A stretch of DNA of 64,000 nt. Source: Pseudomonas proteolytica. Lineage in GTDB: Bacteria; Pseudomonadota; Gammaproteobacteria; Pseudomonadales; Pseudomonadaceae. The notes under the pieces are model-generated. The model saw only the letters and a list, made by a program, of their open reading frames with translations. It was not told the origin of the DNA and made no database searches. Shown in pieces: positions 18,445 to 29,948 of the stretch (position 1 is the stretch's first letter; each line of letters opens with the position of its first letter). Location: contig NZ_VFEV01000002.1 of assembly GCF_007858275.1 (NCBI RefSeq), forward strand, positions 186,001 to 250,000, given 5' to 3'. The translations under genes were made by a program, and so were the position numbers.

Positions 18445-18756
18445 TTACTTTTTCTTCACGACCTTGCAGGACGAAATAGCCGCGACTGCTTTGTTTTTTA
18501 GCTCCTCGCTGGCGTTCTGGTTAGTCATCAGTTCCTTGATTTCCGCCGTGCTCAATTCCGCGTTGATTTTGTCCGCGCCGCATTCGCAATGGGCTTTGGC
18601 GATTTTGGCATCAACGTTCTGGCTGGCGGCGTCGCTGCAGTCCTTTACAAAGCTATCGCGGGCACCAGCGGGCCAGTTGGAGGGGGCGGCGGCCTGAGCG
18701 CCAATGGAGAACAGGGCCAGGGAAGCGGCAAGGGCGAAGATCGAGGTGCTGCGCAT
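18445..18756 (-). CDS. Secreted hypothetical protein (103 residues)
   Basis: A signal peptide ending GAQA-A is followed by an alanine- and lysine-rich helical domain with four cysteines (VKDCSDAA, HCECGADK, SSCKVV). The ATG at 18756 follows AAGGAGCAT. It is likely a small periplasmic helical protein stabilised by disulfides. No named family was recognised. Confidence 0.65.
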   Translation of the reverse strand: MRSTSIFALAASLALFSIGAQAAAPSNWPAGARDSFVKDCSDAASQNVDAKIAKAHCECGADKINAELSTAEIKELMTNQNASEELKNKAVAAISSCKVVKKK

Positions 18757-19107
18757 GGTGAGATGCTCCTTGAGTCGATAGGACGGACGGCGATTTTCAG
18801 TGTGTTTGAGGCCTGTCGTACAGCCCAAGTTCACTTTTGGCTGCAAAAGCCTGGGGTTTGTCGCTACCAGGCTGCAGGGGCGCGCCATGACCGTTCATCT
18901 GTGCTAGCATCCACAGCCTGGCTTTTTTCTTGCCAGATTCCTTTTTGTTTAACTCCAGTCACTCTGGTTCGATTATCGGTTGGCCGAAAGGCTCCTGCCG
19001 CTGTAAGGCAGGCGTTCAGCAATGAGCGGCCTGGTGTTGGATCTTGTACTGGCTCATCCCAACCCACGTGACCTTTGGTAGGGGTCACCACTAGGAGAGG
19101 AGGCGCC

Positions 19108-21030
19108 ATGCCAACTATTACTCTTCCCGACGGCAGTCAACGTTCATTCGATCATTCGGTTTCCGTAGCCGAGGTCGCCGCATCCATCGGTGCAGGCCTG
19201 GCCAAGGCCACCGTAGCCGGCAAGGTCGACGGCAAGCTGGTTGACGCCAGCGACCTGATCTCCACCGATGCCAGCCTGCAAATCATCACGCCCAAGGATC
19301 AAGAGGGGCTGGAGATCATTCGCCACTCTTGCGCGCACTTGATTGGCCATGCGGTCAAGCAGCTGTATCCAACCGCGAAGATGGTGATCGGCCCGGTCAT
19401 CGACGAAGGCTTCTATTACGACATCGCCTACGAGCGTCCTTTCACTCCGGACGACCTGGCGGCCATCGAACAGCGCATGCATGCACTGATCGAGAAAGAT
19501 TACGACGTCATCAAGAAAGTCACGCCGCGCGCCGAAGTGATCGACGTGTTCACCGCCCGTGGCGAGGACTACAAGTTGCGTCTGGTGGAAGACATGCCGG
19601 ACGAGCAGGCCATGGGCCTGTATTACCACGAAGAATATGTCGACATGTGCCGTGGCCCGCACGTGCCGAACACGCGCTTCCTCAAGTCGTTCAAGTTGAC
19701 CAAGCTGTCCGGTGCCTACTGGCGCGGTGACGCGAAGAACGAGCAATTGCAGCGCATCTACGGCACCGCCTGGGCTGACAAGAAGCAGTTGGCCGCCTAC
19801 ATCCAGCGCATCGAAGAAGCCGAAAAACGCGACCACCGCAAAATCGGTAAGCGCCTGAACCTGTTTCACCTCCAGGAAGAAGCGCCGGGCATGGTGTTCT
19901 GGCACCCGAACGGCTGGACCCTGTACCAAGTGCTTGAGCAGTACATGCGCAAGGTTCAGCGCGAAAACGGCTACCTGGAGATCAAGACTCCCCAGGTCGT
20001 CGATCGCAGCCTGTGGGAGAAATCCGGGCACTGGGCCAACTATGCCGACAACATGTTCACCACCCAGTCGGAAAACCGCGACTACGCCATCAAGCCGATG
20101 AACTGCCCGTGCCACGTACAGGTGTTCAACCAGGGCCTGAAGAGTTACCGCGAGTTGCCGATGCGCCTGGCCGAGTTCGGTGCCTGCCACCGTAACGAGC
20201 CATCGGGTGCGCTGCACGGCATCATGCGCGTGCGCGGCTTCACCCAGGATGACGCCCACATCTTCTGCACCGAAGAGCAGATGCAGGCCGAATCCGCCGC
20301 TTTCATCAAGCTGACCATGGACGTTTATCGCGATTTCGGCTTTACCGAAGTGGAAATGAAGCTGTCCACTCGTCCGGAAAAACGCGTTGGCTCCGACGAA
20401 TTGTGGGATCGCGCCGAAGCTGCACTGGCCGCAGCGCTAGACAGTGCGGGGCTTGCGTACGATCTGCAGCCGGGCGAAGGCGCCTTCTACGGGCCTAAGA
20501 TCGAGTTCTCGCTGAAAGATTGCCTTGGCCGTGTCTGGCAATGTGGTACCTTGCAGCTCGATTTTAACCTGCCGATCCGTCTGGGAGCCGAATACGTCTC
20601 CGAAGACAACAGCCGTAAACACCCGGTTATGCTGCACCGGGCGATCCTCGGCTCGTTCGAGCGGTTCGTCGGGATCCTGATCGAGCACTACGAGGGCGCG
20701 TTCCCTGCGTGGCTGGCTCCGACTCAGGCAGTGATCATGAATATCACTGATAAACAGGCCGATTTTGCCGCTGAAGTGGAAAAAACACTCAACGAAAGCG
20801 GATTTCGTGCCAAGTCCGACTTGAGAAATGAAAAGATCGGCTTTAAAATCCGCGAGCATACTTTGCTCAAGGTTCCCTATCTTTTGGTTATCGGAGATCG
20901 GGAAGTCGAGATGCAGACTGTCGCTGTGCGTACTCGTGAAGGTGCTGACCTGGGCTCGATGCCCGTCGCCCAGTTCGCTGAGTTCCTCGCGCAAGCGGTT
21001 TCCCGGCGTGGTCGCCCAGATTCGGAGTAA
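19108..21030 (+). CDS. thrS: Threonyl-tRNA synthetase
   Basis: A 640-residue enzyme that charges tRNA-Thr. Domains in order: TGS (residues 1-62), the tRNA-SAD editing domain ([11 protein letters not shown] and the CRGPH zinc motif), the class II catalytic core (zinc cysteine in MNCPCHVQ, motif 2 [15 protein letters not shown]), and the C-terminal anticodon-binding domain. The ATG at 19108 follows AGGAGAGGAGG. It heads the block with infC, rpmI, rplT, pheS, pheT and ihfA. Confidence 0.96.
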   Translation: MPTITLPDGSQRSFDHSVSVAEVAASIGAGLAKATVAGKVDGKLVDASDLISTDASLQIITPKDQEGLEIIRHSCAHLIGHAVKQLYPTAKMVIGPVIDEGFYYDIAYERPFTPDDLAAIEQRMHALIEKDYDVIKKVTPRAEVIDVFTARGEDYKLRLVEDMPDEQAMGLYYHEEYVDMCRGPHVPNTRFLKSFKLTKLSGAYWRGDAKNEQLQRIYGTAWADKKQLAAYIQRIEEAEKRDHRKIGKRLNLFHLQEEAPGMVFWHPNGWTLYQVLEQYMRKVQRENGYLEIKTPQVVDRSLWEKSGHWANYADNMFTTQSENRDYAIKPMNCPCHVQVFNQGLKSYRELPMRLAEFGACHRNEPSGALHGIMRVRGFTQDDAHIFCTEEQMQAESAAFIKLTMDVYRDFGFTEVEMKLSTRPEKRVGSDELWDRAEAALAAALDSAGLAYDLQPGEGAFYGPKIEFSLKDCLGRVWQCGTLQLDFNLPIRLGAEYVSEDNSRKHPVMLHRAILGSFERFVGILIEHYEGAFPAWLAPTQAVIMNITDKQADFAAEVEKTLNESGFRAKSDLRNEKIGFKIREHTLLKVPYLLVIGDREVEMQTVAVRTREGADLGSMPVAQFAEFLAQAVSRRGRPDSE

Positions 21031-21581
21031 TTATTATTAAGCGTGAAATGAGACAAGATAAACGAGCTGCACCGAAAGCCCCGATCAACGAGAATATCTC
21101 GGCACGCGAGGTTCGTTTAATTGGGGCTGAGGGTGAGCAGCTTGGGATTGTGTCAATTGAAGACGCGCTTCTTAAGGCTGAAGAAGCCAAGCTCGATTTG
21201 GTGGAAATTTCCGCCGATGCTGTACCGCCTGTCTGCAAGCTGATGGACTACGGCAAATCGATCTTCGAAAAGAAGAAGCAGATTGCCGCAGCCAAGAAAA
21301 ACCAGAAGCAGATCCAGGTTAAAGAAATCAAGTTTCGTCCAGGGACGGAGGAAGGGGATTACCAGGTAAAACTGCGCAACCTGGTACGTTTCCTGAGTGA
21401 TGGGGACAGGGCCAAGGTATCCTTGCGATTCCGCGGCCGTGAGATGGCCCACCAGGAGCTGGGTATGGAACTCCTCAAGCGGGTTGAAGCTGACCTGCTG
21501 GAGTACGGTTCCGTCGAACAGCATCCTAAGATGGAAGGACGCCAGCTGATCATGGTCATCGCCCCGAAAAAGAAGAAGTAA
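21030..21581 (+). CDS. infC: Translation initiation factor IF-3
   Basis: IF-3 keeps 30S subunits free and checks the start codon. The sequence from the ATG at 21048 ([19 protein letters not shown]) is preceded in frame by three ATT codons at 21030, 21033 and 21036 with GGAG at 21024-21027. infC is known to start with AUU, which allows autoregulation by IF-3. I use the first ATT, giving about 183 residues; ribosome-site spacing would favour the second or third. Both the N-terminal and C-terminal IF-3 domains ([20 protein letters not shown]) are intact. Confidence 0.9.
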   Translation: MIIKREMRQDKRAAPKAPINENISAREVRLIGAEGEQLGIVSIEDALLKAEEAKLDLVEISADAVPPVCKLMDYGKSIFEKKKQIAAAKKNQKQIQVKEIKFRPGTEEGDYQVKLRNLVRFLSDGDRAKVSLRFRGREMAHQELGMELLKRVEADLLEYGSVEQHPKMEGRQLIMVIAPKKKK

Positions 21582-21641
21582 TCAATAGGGCACGGCAGGC
21601 CTTCTGATTATGTTTATCAACTGAATGCGGAGTATCCGAAC

Positions 21642-21836
21642 ATGCCAAAGATGAAGACTAAAAGTGGTGCTGCTAAGCGGTTTCTGAAAACTGCTAACGG
21701 TATCAAGCACAAGCACGCTTTCAAGAGCCACATCCTGACCAAAATGTCGACCAAGCGTAAGCGTCAACTGCGCGGTAGCAGCTTGCTGCATCCGTCTGAC
21801 GTGGCAAAAGTCGAGCGCATGCTGCGCCTTCGTTAA
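21642..21836 (+). CDS. rpmI: 50S ribosomal protein L35
   Basis: A 64-residue, very basic ribosomal protein ([20 protein letters not shown]). GCGGAG precedes the ATG. It sits in its standard place between infC and rplT. Confidence 0.96.
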   Translation: MPKMKTKSGAAKRFLKTANGIKHKHAFKSHILTKMSTKRKRQLRGSSLLHPSDVAKVERMLRLR

Positions 21837-21865
21837 TTTTGGATCAAGAATAGAGGAAGTAACTC

Positions 21866-22222
21866 ATGGCTCGTGTAAAGCGTGGCGTCATTGCCCGTAA
21901 GCGTCACAAAAAAATTCTGAAACTCGCTAAAGGCTACTACGGCGCGCGTTCACGCGTATTCCGTGTTGCCAAGCAAGCGGTAATCAAGGCAGGCCAATAC
22001 GCCTACCGTGACCGTCGTCAGAAAAAACGTCAGTTCCGCGCTCTGTGGATCGCTCGTATCAACGCTGGTGCTCGTGTTAACGGTCTGTCCTACAGCCGTT
22101 TCATCGCTGGCCTGAAAAAAGCGTCCATCGAAATCGACCGTAAGGTTCTGGCTGAACTGGCCGTGAACGAAAAAGCGGTGTTTGCTGCGATTGTCGAGAA
22201 AGCTAAAGCCACCTTGGCTTAA
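21866..22222 (+). CDS. rplT: 50S ribosomal protein L20
   Basis: A 118-residue protein ([20 protein letters not shown]) that binds 23S rRNA early in assembly; in enteric bacteria it also represses the rpmI-rplT message. GAGGAAG precedes the ATG. Confidence 0.96.
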   Translation: MARVKRGVIARKRHKKILKLAKGYYGARSRVFRVAKQAVIKAGQYAYRDRRQKKRQFRALWIARINAGARVNGLSYSRFIAGLKKASIEIDRKVLAELAVNEKAVFAAIVEKAKATLA

Positions 22223-22276
22223 GTACCCCCGACAGTCACCCTGGGCTACTCCGTAGTCCAAGGTGGTAAACGTCAT

Positions 22277-23347
<1,071 letters not shown>

Positions 23348-23373
23348 TCGTAACGAACCTTTAGGAGAGCAGG

Positions 23374-25752
23374 ATGAAATTCAGTGAACAATGGCTGCGT
23401 GGCTGGGTAAGCCCGCAGGTAAATCGCGATGAGCTGGTTGCTCGTCTGTCGATGGCCGGTCTTGAGGTCGATAGCGTTACGCCGGCCGCCGGTGTTTTCA
23501 GTGGTGTGGTAGTGGGCGAGGTGCTGAGCACCGAGCAGCACCCGGACGCCGACAAGCTGCGTGTGTGCCAGGTCAGCAATGGCGCGCAAACCTTCCAGGT
23601 CGTATGCGGAGCGCCAAATGTGCGCCCGGGCCTGAAGATTCCGTTCGCGATGATCGGTGCCGAACTGCCCGGTGATTTCAAGATCAAGAAAGCCAAGCTG
23701 CGTGGTGTCGAGTCCAACGGCATGCTGTGCTCCCAGGCGGAGTTGCAGGTTGGCGAAGGCAATGATGGCTTGATGGAGCTGCCGACCGATGCGCCAGTAG
23801 GCCAGGACATTCGTGTCTACCTGGACCTGGAAGACGCCAGCATCGAAGTCGACCTGACCCCGAACCGTGGCGACTGCCTGTCCCTGGCAGGCCTGGCCCG
23901 TGAAGTGGGCGCGTTGTACAACGCGCCGGTCACCCGTCCAGTGGTTGCTGCTGTGCCTGCGGTGCACGATGAAGTGCGCTCGATCGAAGTGCTGGCGCCA
24001 AGCGCGTGCCCGCGCTACTTGGGGCGTGTGATCCGCAATGTCGACCTGTCCAAGCCGACCCCCCTGTGGATGGTCGAGCGCCTGCGTCGGGCCGATGTAC
24101 GCAGCATCGATGCTGCCGTCGACATCACCAACTACGTGATGCTGGAGCTGGGTCAGCCGCTGCACGCCTTCGACCTTGCCGAAATCAACGGTGGGATTCG
24201 TGTGCGTATGGCCGAGGAAGGCGAAAAGCTGGTCTTGCTCGATGGTCAGGAAGTCACCCTGCGCAGCGATACCCTGGTGATCGCTGATCACTCACGCGCC
24301 CTGGCCATTGCCGGTGTGATGGGTGGTGAGCACAGTGGCGTATCCGCGACGACCCGTGATGTGTTCCTGGAAAGCGCTTTCTTTGACCAGATCGCCGTGG
24401 CAGGCAAGGCTCGTTCCTACGGCCTGCACACCGATGCCTCGCACCGCTATGAGCGTGGCGTGGACTGGCAACTGGCCCGTGAAGCCATGGAGCGCGCTAC
24501 TGGCCTGCTGCTGGAAATCACTGGTGGTGAAGCCGGCCCGATCACTGAGACCGTCAGCGAGCAGCACTTGCCGTCGATTGCACCGGTGACGCTGCGCGCC
24601 CAGCGCGTTGAGCAAATGCTCGGCCTGGTGATTGAAGACGCGGAAATCGTCCGCCTGCTGACCGGCCTTGGCCTGGGCATCAGCGCTGATGGGGCAGGGC
24701 AGTGGCGTGTAGCAGTGCCAAGCCATCGCTTCGATATCAGCCTTGAAGTCGACCTGATCGAAGAGCTGGCCCGTCTATACGGCTACAACCGCCTGCCGGT
24801 TCGTTATCCGCAAGCGCGGCTGGCCCCGCAACCCAAGGCTGAAGCTCGTGCGCATCTGCCAGAGCTACGCCGTCTGCTGGTCGCCCGTGGTTATCAGGAA
24901 GCCGTGACCTACAGCTTCATCGATCCCAAGCAATTCGAACTGTTCAACCCGGGCGTCGAGCCATTGTTGCTGGCCAACCCGATTTCCAACGACATGGCAG
25001 CCATGCGCTCGTCCCTGTGGCCGGGCCTGGTGAAAGCACTTTCCCACAACCTGAACCGCCAGCAGGACCGCGTACGTATGTTTGAAAGCGGCCTGCGCTT
25101 TGTCGGCCAATTGGACGGCCTGAAGCAAGAGCCAATGCTGGCCGGTGTAGTCTGCGGCAGCCGTCTGCCGGAAGGTTGGGCGCAGGGTCGCGACCCAGTG
25201 GACTTCTTTGACGTCAAGGCCGACGTGGAAGCGGTGCTGGGCTTCGCTGGCGCGCTGGATGCCTTCGCGTTTGTTCCCGGCAGCCACCCAGCGTTGCATC
25301 CGGGCCAGACTGCGCGTATCGAGCGCGAAGGTCGCCTGGTTGGTTTCGTTGGTGCCATCCACCCTGAACTGTCGAAAACCCTCGGTCTCGACCGTCCGGT
25401 CTTCGTCTTCGAGTTGGTATTGGCTGAAGTCGCTGCAGGCAAGATGCCTAAATTCAGCGAGCTGTCGCGTTTCCCGGAAGTACGTCGTGACCTGGCCCTG
25501 GTGGCAGATCGTGATGTAGCGGCCAGCGCTGTGCTGGAAGTAATCCGAGAAAATGCAGGCGAATGGCTGACGGACCTCAGGCTATTTGACGTCTATCAGG
25601 GTAAAGGCATTGATCCGCATAGAAAAAGCCTTGCAGTTGGCTTGACCTGGCAGCATCCATCGCGCACTCTTAATGACGATGAGGTGAATACCACGACGCA
25701 AAATATCCTCACCTCGCTCGAACAAAGGTTGAACGCCACGTTAAGGAAGTGA
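23374..25752 (+). CDS. pheT: Phenylalanyl-tRNA synthetase beta subunit
   Basis: A 792-residue subunit. An N-terminal tRNA-binding EMAP-like fold (VLSTEQHPDADKLRVCQV) is followed by the B3/B4 editing domain, B5 DNA-binding-like domain, the inactive class II-like core and a C-terminal ferredoxin-fold anticodon-binding domain. GGAGAG lies before the ATG. ihfA starts three bases after its stop. Confidence 0.96.
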   Translation: MKFSEQWLRGWVSPQVNRDELVARLSMAGLEVDSVTPAAGVFSGVVVGEVLSTEQHPDADKLRVCQVSNGAQTFQVVCGAPNVRPGLKIPFAMIGAELPGDFKIKKAKLRGVESNGMLCSQAELQVGEGNDGLMELPTDAPVGQDIRVYLDLEDASIEVDLTPNRGDCLSLAGLAREVGALYNAPVTRPVVAAVPAVHDEVRSIEVLAPSACPRYLGRVIRNVDLSKPTPLWMVERLRRADVRSIDAAVDITNYVMLELGQPLHAFDLAEINGGIRVRMAEEGEKLVLLDGQEVTLRSDTLVIADHSRALAIAGVMGGEHSGVSATTRDVFLESAFFDQIAVAGKARSYGLHTDASHRYERGVDWQLAREAMERATGLLLEITGGEAGPITETVSEQHLPSIAPVTLRAQRVEQMLGLVIEDAEIVRLLTGLGLGISADGAGQWRVAVPSHRFDISLEVDLIEELARLYGYNRLPVRYPQARLAPQPKAEARAHLPELRRLLVARGYQEAVTYSFIDPKQFELFNPGVEPLLLANPISNDMAAMRSSLWPGLVKALSHNLNRQQDRVRMFESGLRFVGQLDGLKQEPMLAGVVCGSRLPEGWAQGRDPVDFFDVKADVEAVLGFAGALDAFAFVPGSHPALHPGQTARIEREGRLVGFVGAIHPELSKTLGLDRPVFVFELVLAEVAAGKMPKFSELSRFPEVRRDLALVADRDVAASAVLEVIRENAGEWLTDLRLFDVYQGKGIDPHRKSLAVGLTWQHPSRTLNDDEVNTTTQNILTSLEQRLNATLRK

Positions 25753-25755
25753 CGT

Positions 25756-26058
25756 ATGGGGGCTTTGACGAAAGCTGAGATGGCGGAACGTCTGTACGAA
25801 GAGTTGGGTCTGAACAAGCGCGAGGCCAAGGAATTGGTCGAGCTGTTTTTTGAAGAAATCAGGCACGCTCTGGAAGACAACGAACAGGTCAAATTGTCCG
25901 GTTTCGGCAATTTTGACCTGCGGGACAAACGCCAGCGGCCTGGCCGCAATCCAAAAACGGGAGAAGAAATCCCGATCACGGCTCGCCGTGTGGTCACCTT
26001 TCGTCCAGGGCAGAAGTTGAAGGCCCGAGTTGAGGCTTATGCTGGAACCAAGTCATAA
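25756..26058 (+). CDS. ihfA: Integration host factor alpha subunit
   Basis: A 100-residue DNA-bending protein that forms a heterodimer with IhfB. It starts [20 protein letters not shown] and contains the beta-arm signature [20 protein letters not shown]. It lies three bases after pheT, so it is translated from the same message. IHF also assists sigma-54 promoters such as the one proposed for ansB. Confidence 0.96.
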   Translation: MGALTKAEMAERLYEELGLNKREAKELVELFFEEIRHALEDNEQVKLSGFGNFDLRDKRQRPGRNPKTGEEIPITARRVVTFRPGQKLKARVEAYAGTKS

Positions 26059-26395
26059 CGACGAGCTACCCGTCATCCCAGGCAAACGCTACTTCACCAT
26101 CGGTGAAGTCAGCGAGCTATGTGCGGTAAAACCGCACGTACTGCGCTATTGGGAGCAGGAGTTTCCTCAACTCAACCCCGTCAAACGCACAGGGAACCGT
26201 CGGTATTATCAGCGCCAGGATGTGCTGATGATCCGACAGATCCGTGCGTTGCTGTACGACCAGGGGTTCACCATCAGCGGCGCACGCCAGCGTATGTCCG
26301 GTGATGAAGCCAAAGACGACACCACCCAATACAAGCAACTGATCCGCCAGATGATCTCCGAACTGGAAGATGTACTGGTTGTTTTGAAGAAGTGA
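26039..26395 (+). CDS. MerR-family transcriptional regulator
   Basis: A 118-residue regulator with an N-terminal MerR helix-turn-helix ([20 protein letters not shown]) and a C-terminal dimerising coiled coil ([18 protein letters not shown]). No metal-binding cysteines follow, so it is not a typical metal sensor. The start at 26039 overlaps the end of ihfA by 20 bases, the usual arrangement in pseudomonads. Its target is unknown. Confidence 0.9.
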   Translation: MLEPSHNDELPVIPGKRYFTIGEVSELCAVKPHVLRYWEQEFPQLNPVKRTGNRRYYQRQDVLMIRQIRALLYDQGFTISGARQRMSGDEAKDDTTQYKQLIRQMISELEDVLVVLKK

Positions 26396-26485
26396 AACAA
26401 GCCTTTAAAATACTTCCACATTTCAAATGCTTGCGGTATATTCCTGATCGCTTCGTTACGAAGCGAACCCAGTTTCACGCCTAGT

Positions 26486-26562
26486 CGGGGCGTAGCGCAG
26501 TCCGGTAGCGCACTAGCATGGGGTGCTAGGGGTAGAGTGTTCGAATCACTCCGTCCCGACCA
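26486..26562 (+). tRNA. tRNA-Pro (anticodon GGG)
   Basis: A 77-base cloverleaf. The acceptor stem is CGGGGCG with CGTCCCG, the anticodon arm CTAGC-ATGGGGT-GCTAG gives GGG, the T arm contains TTCGAAT, and CCA is encoded. It stands about 90 bases after the MerR gene and marks the end of the conserved block. Confidence 0.95.
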
Positions 26563-26570
26563 TATAATTC

Positions 26571-26610
26571 AAGGGGTTGCGAGATTTTATTTCGCGACCC
26601 CTTTTTATTT
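26571..26610 (+). terminator. Rho-independent terminator after tRNA-Pro
   Basis: AAGGGGTTGCGA at 26571-26582 pairs with TCGCGACCCCTT at 26592-26603 (one wobble), followed by TTTATTTT. Confidence 0.9.
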
Positions 26611-27190
26611 TCTATCGGTTTTACTCCCACAAATCGTCTGGCTTTCGGTGGAATCCTCATTGTTTCCGTGTAGAGCTGAAGCCAGCTTTGGCGCTCTCTA
26701 GCACGTTTTTTAGGACGACGTTGTCGCCCTTTCTTGGTGCTTTCAGTATCTAAGGTGCTCTTCTCTTACAAGCCATCGACAGGGTACCCATCGGTTTGTA
26801 CTCGTCAGGCCGACGGAGCCTTCCCGCGTAGAGGTAGTCTTCTTGGAGATACCAGGATCGAATAGCCATTGGGAGCTGCGCAGGCCGCAGAGTGCCTCTG
26901 CTTTTCTTAGGAGTGCGCGTATAGGCGTCAAAGCTATCCACAAAGGGCGTGGGTATATCTGTGGATAATGACCCAGGCACTGCGGAATACAGGGCTTGCA
27001 ATGTGCTGGTCATTAATTGAGCAGGTTTCGTGTGCAGCTGACGTCGGCGAGCAGGCTTAGGGGCGCGAAGTCGCTATCGTTCGGCTTGGATCTACAGTTT
27101 TACGTCACGCCTGCACTCGTCAGCCAACCATGCCTCAATACCTAATGCCGTAAGTGGATCAATACCAGCAGAGTAGATCCCACGCGGCCC
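26611..27190. other. Debris downstream of tRNA-Pro, no confident gene
   Basis: About 580 bases with no convincing intact gene. A minus-strand frame at 26750-27013 would encode 87 residues with a protein-like stretch (SWYLQEDYLYAGRLRRP), but it lacks a ribosome site and a family. A second minus-strand frame at 27092-27196 would encode 34 residues (start MEGPRGIYSAGIDPLTALG) after AAGGTGAG and looks like the tail of a larger protein. This is where an element would scar after entering at the tRNA. Confidence 0.4.
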
Positions 27191-27774
27191 TTCCATACTC
27201 ACCTTGCGCCACCCGCTGCCCACGGCCAAGGCTTCGGCCTCAGTGTATTGCCTGTCCGGTGGCCGCCTGGTGTTGGTCGTGGAATTGGGGGACCGGGCCG
27301 TGGAGTTCCTGCAATCCCCTTACGGCGAAATGTTCGGTGTGAGATACCCAAGCCCGCCAGTCACCTGCCGACGCTGGTGACCGAGACAGCGGTCAGCCGA
27401 TGGGGATTGCGCGTAATTCCGATGGCTGGATCACTTACCCACGCGGTCTTCAATTGCAGGCGGAAATGGTCGCACGCTGGCAGGCAGCGGTAACAGCTTA
27501 TGCACCGGGTGTGTTCAAGCCTTTCGTGCAGTCGCTTTACATCGAAATGGCCGAACATCCCGACCATTCACCGAGCCCAATTCACTTGATATTGCGCGCC
27601 GGGTGCAATGTGATCCTGCAGTTTCTCGAAGGACTCAGTGCGGCCGGTGTCAACCATGTGGTTTTGAATTTCAAGTACGGCGAACGCGATGCCGCTCAGG
27701 TGGTGGAAGAAGTTGGCCGAGAAATTTTGCCGCGACTTGAGGACAGCGAAGCCGGCCGAATGGGAGCAATCTGA
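27191..27774 (+). pseudogene. LLM-class (luciferase-like) flavin oxidoreductase, C-terminal half
   Basis: At 27191-27340 a frame reads LRHPLPTAKAS and LSGGRLVLVVELGDRAVEF, the middle motif of flavin-dependent luciferase-like oxidoreductases. After frame changes and a deletion near 27360-27400, the frame at 27400-27774 continues ARNSDGWITYPRG, SLYIEMAEHPDHSPSPIHL and GVNHVVLNFKYGERD to the natural C-terminus. The N-terminal third is missing. A matching N-terminal fragment of the same family lies at 57437-57670. Confidence 0.7.
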
Positions 27775-27958
27775 TACGGTTTCTTATGGTGGATCTGAGC
27801 CTTTTTTGTGGCTAGGTCGGTGCTTTATAAAGTGCGCGACCGGAGTGCGAGCGGATTGTGCCCGGCCGGCCACTTTTTCAGACTCTTTGAAGATCGATGG
27901 TCTCGGCAGTCCTCAGGAACCACCATGAATACCCGCCGCACGAGATTTCATTCATGGA

Positions 27959-29932
27959 ATGGCCATTGGTCCACAGGAAGGAACCTGCGGCACCGCAGCG
28001 TTCCGTCGCGAGCTGGTGGTCACCGAAGACATCCCCCGGGACCCAAGCTGGGAGCGTTTTCGCGGCCTGGCGCTGGGGCATAACCTGCGTTCCTGCTGGT
28101 CGGTGCCTTTGCTCTCCCATCAAGGATGCGTGTTGGGTACATTTGCCCTGTACCAGAACCGCGCCCATGCGCCGGACGAGGCGCAGATTCAGCGACTGGC
28201 CTGCGCGGCCCAACTGGCAGTCATTGCGATCCGCCATGAGCGTGACGGCCAACGTCTGGAGGAAAGCGAACAACGTTTTCGTTCATTGTTCACTTACAAC
28301 CCCAACCCGGTGTTCGCCCTCGATCTGGCCGGCAACATCCAGAGTGTGAATCCAGCAGGCCTTAAGCTAAAGCCGCACACCGCAACCGATTTTATTGGCC
28401 ATCACTTTTCCCATCTGGTGCTCGAAGAAGACCTGCAGCGGGTCAGTCAGCATTTTTCCGCAGCCCGCGCCGGAACGCCTCAACGCTTCGAGGCACGGGT
28501 TCGCGACGAGGGAGAGAAGCTGTTGACCATGGACATCTCTAACCTGCCGATCATGGTCAATGGAGAGATCGTTGGGGTATTTGGCATTGCCCGGGACATC
28601 AGCGAGCAGAAGCATTTCGAGCGCCAATTGAGCTTTAACGCCAGCCATGATCGGCTGACTGGTTTGCTTAACCGTGTTTCGCTTGAAGACCAGCTCATTC
28701 TGGACTGTCACATCAGTCGTCGGCGTAAGCGTCGTCTGGCGGTGATGTGCATTGATCTGGACGGATTCAAATCCATCAACGATTCGATCGGGCACTACTT
28801 CGGCGATCAGGTGCTGATTGAGGTGGCGCAGCGTATGACCCAGCAGGTTCGTCCTGGTGATACCATCGTGCGCATGGGCGGTGATGAATTTATCGTGCTG
28901 CTGCCGGACCTGCTTCGTGATGAGGACGTTGTACCGGTGGCCGAGCGCTTGATGGCCAGCATTGCCAAACCCTACTGCATCCAGGGCATGGACCTGCACG
29001 TGAGTGCAAGTGTCGGTATCACCCTGAGCGATGGTCACATCGAGCAGCCGATGCAGCTGATCCAGCAGGCTGACATGGCCATGTACAAAGCCAAGCAGCA
29101 AGGCCGCAACAACTTCCAATGGTACACCAGCGATCTTAATCAGCGCGTTTGCGAGCACGCGAGCCTGCGCAATGACCTGCAAAAGGCTATCGAAACTCAG
29201 TCGTTCAGGCTGCACTATCAACCGCAGATAGACGCGCGCACGGGGCGGGTGGTCGGGATCGAAGCGTTGCTGCGCTGGGAGCATCTGGAAAAAGGATTCA
29301 TCTCGCCAGCGGTGTTTGTGCCGGTGGCGGAGGATAGTGGTCAGATCATCCCACTGAGCCTTTGGGTCCTCGATACAGCCTGCGCGCAGCTGCGCCAGCT
29401 AGGCGAGCAGGGCGTCACAGGAATCTCGATGGCCGTAAATATTTCGCCGATGCATTTCCAGCGTGGCCAGTTCGTCGAGTGTATCCAGACAGTGCTGAGC
29501 AAGCACGGACTTAGCGCGGGGCAGTTGGAGCTGGAGATTACCGAGTCGCTCTTGCTGCATAACGTTGAACAGGCGATCGATACGTTGCACCAGGTCAAGG
29601 CCTTGGGGGTGCGAATTGCGCTCGATGATTTCGGCACCGGTTTTTCCAGCCTCAGCTACCTCAAGCGTTTGCCCATCGACAAAATCAAGATTGACCGCTC
29701 GTTCATCCAGGAAATCGCCACCGACCATCACGATGCAGCGATTACCCAAGGCATTATTTCCATGGCCCATCACCTCAGCCTGACGGTGGTTGCCGAAGGC
29801 GTGGAAACTGCTTCTCAGGTGGATTTCCTGAAGGGCAGTCGCTGCGATATTTTTCAGGGGTATTACTTTGCCAAACCGATGCCCTATGCAGAAATCGAAG
29901 CGTTCCTGAGCCAACCCGCATCCCACCCCTGA
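27959..29932 (+). CDS. Diguanylate cyclase / c-di-GMP phosphodiesterase (GAF-PAS-GGDEF-EAL)
   Basis: A 657-residue signalling protein. Residues 1-90 are the second half of a GAF domain only (MAIGPQEGTCGTAAFRRELV onward), residues about 100-220 a PAS domain, 230-395 a GGDEF domain with intact MGGDEF, and 405-650 an EAL domain with EALLRW and DDFGTGFSSLSYLK. Both catalytic motifs look functional. The GAF is cut: upstream in the same frame DFIHG precedes, then a stop at about 27930. So the gene probably lost its N-terminus. There is no clear ribosome site at 27959. Confidence 0.85.
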   Translation: MAIGPQEGTCGTAAFRRELVVTEDIPRDPSWERFRGLALGHNLRSCWSVPLLSHQGCVLGTFALYQNRAHAPDEAQIQRLACAAQLAVIAIRHERDGQRLEESEQRFRSLFTYNPNPVFALDLAGNIQSVNPAGLKLKPHTATDFIGHHFSHLVLEEDLQRVSQHFSAARAGTPQRFEARVRDEGEKLLTMDISNLPIMVNGEIVGVFGIARDISEQKHFERQLSFNASHDRLTGLLNRVSLEDQLILDCHISRRRKRRLAVMCIDLDGFKSINDSIGHYFGDQVLIEVAQRMTQQVRPGDTIVRMGGDEFIVLLPDLLRDEDVVPVAERLMASIAKPYCIQGMDLHVSASVGITLSDGHIEQPMQLIQQADMAMYKAKQQGRNNFQWYTSDLNQRVCEHASLRNDLQKAIETQSFRLHYQPQIDARTGRVVGIEALLRWEHLEKGFISPAVFVPVAEDSGQIIPLSLWVLDTACAQLRQLGEQGVTGISMAVNISPMHFQRGQFVECIQTVLSKHGLSAGQLELEITESLLLHNVEQAIDTLHQVKALGVRIALDDFGTGFSSLSYLKRLPIDKIKIDRSFIQEIATDHHDAAITQGIISMAHHLSLTVVAEGVETASQVDFLKGSRCDIFQGYYFAKPMPYAEIEAFLSQPASHP

Positions 29933-29948
29933 CCGGCAGTTCTGCCGG
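29933..29948. terminator. Short hairpin after the GGDEF-EAL gene
   Basis: CCGGCAG at 29933-29939 and CTGCCGG at 29942-29948 are perfect complements with a two-base gap, immediately after the stop. There is no T-run. Confidence 0.4.
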
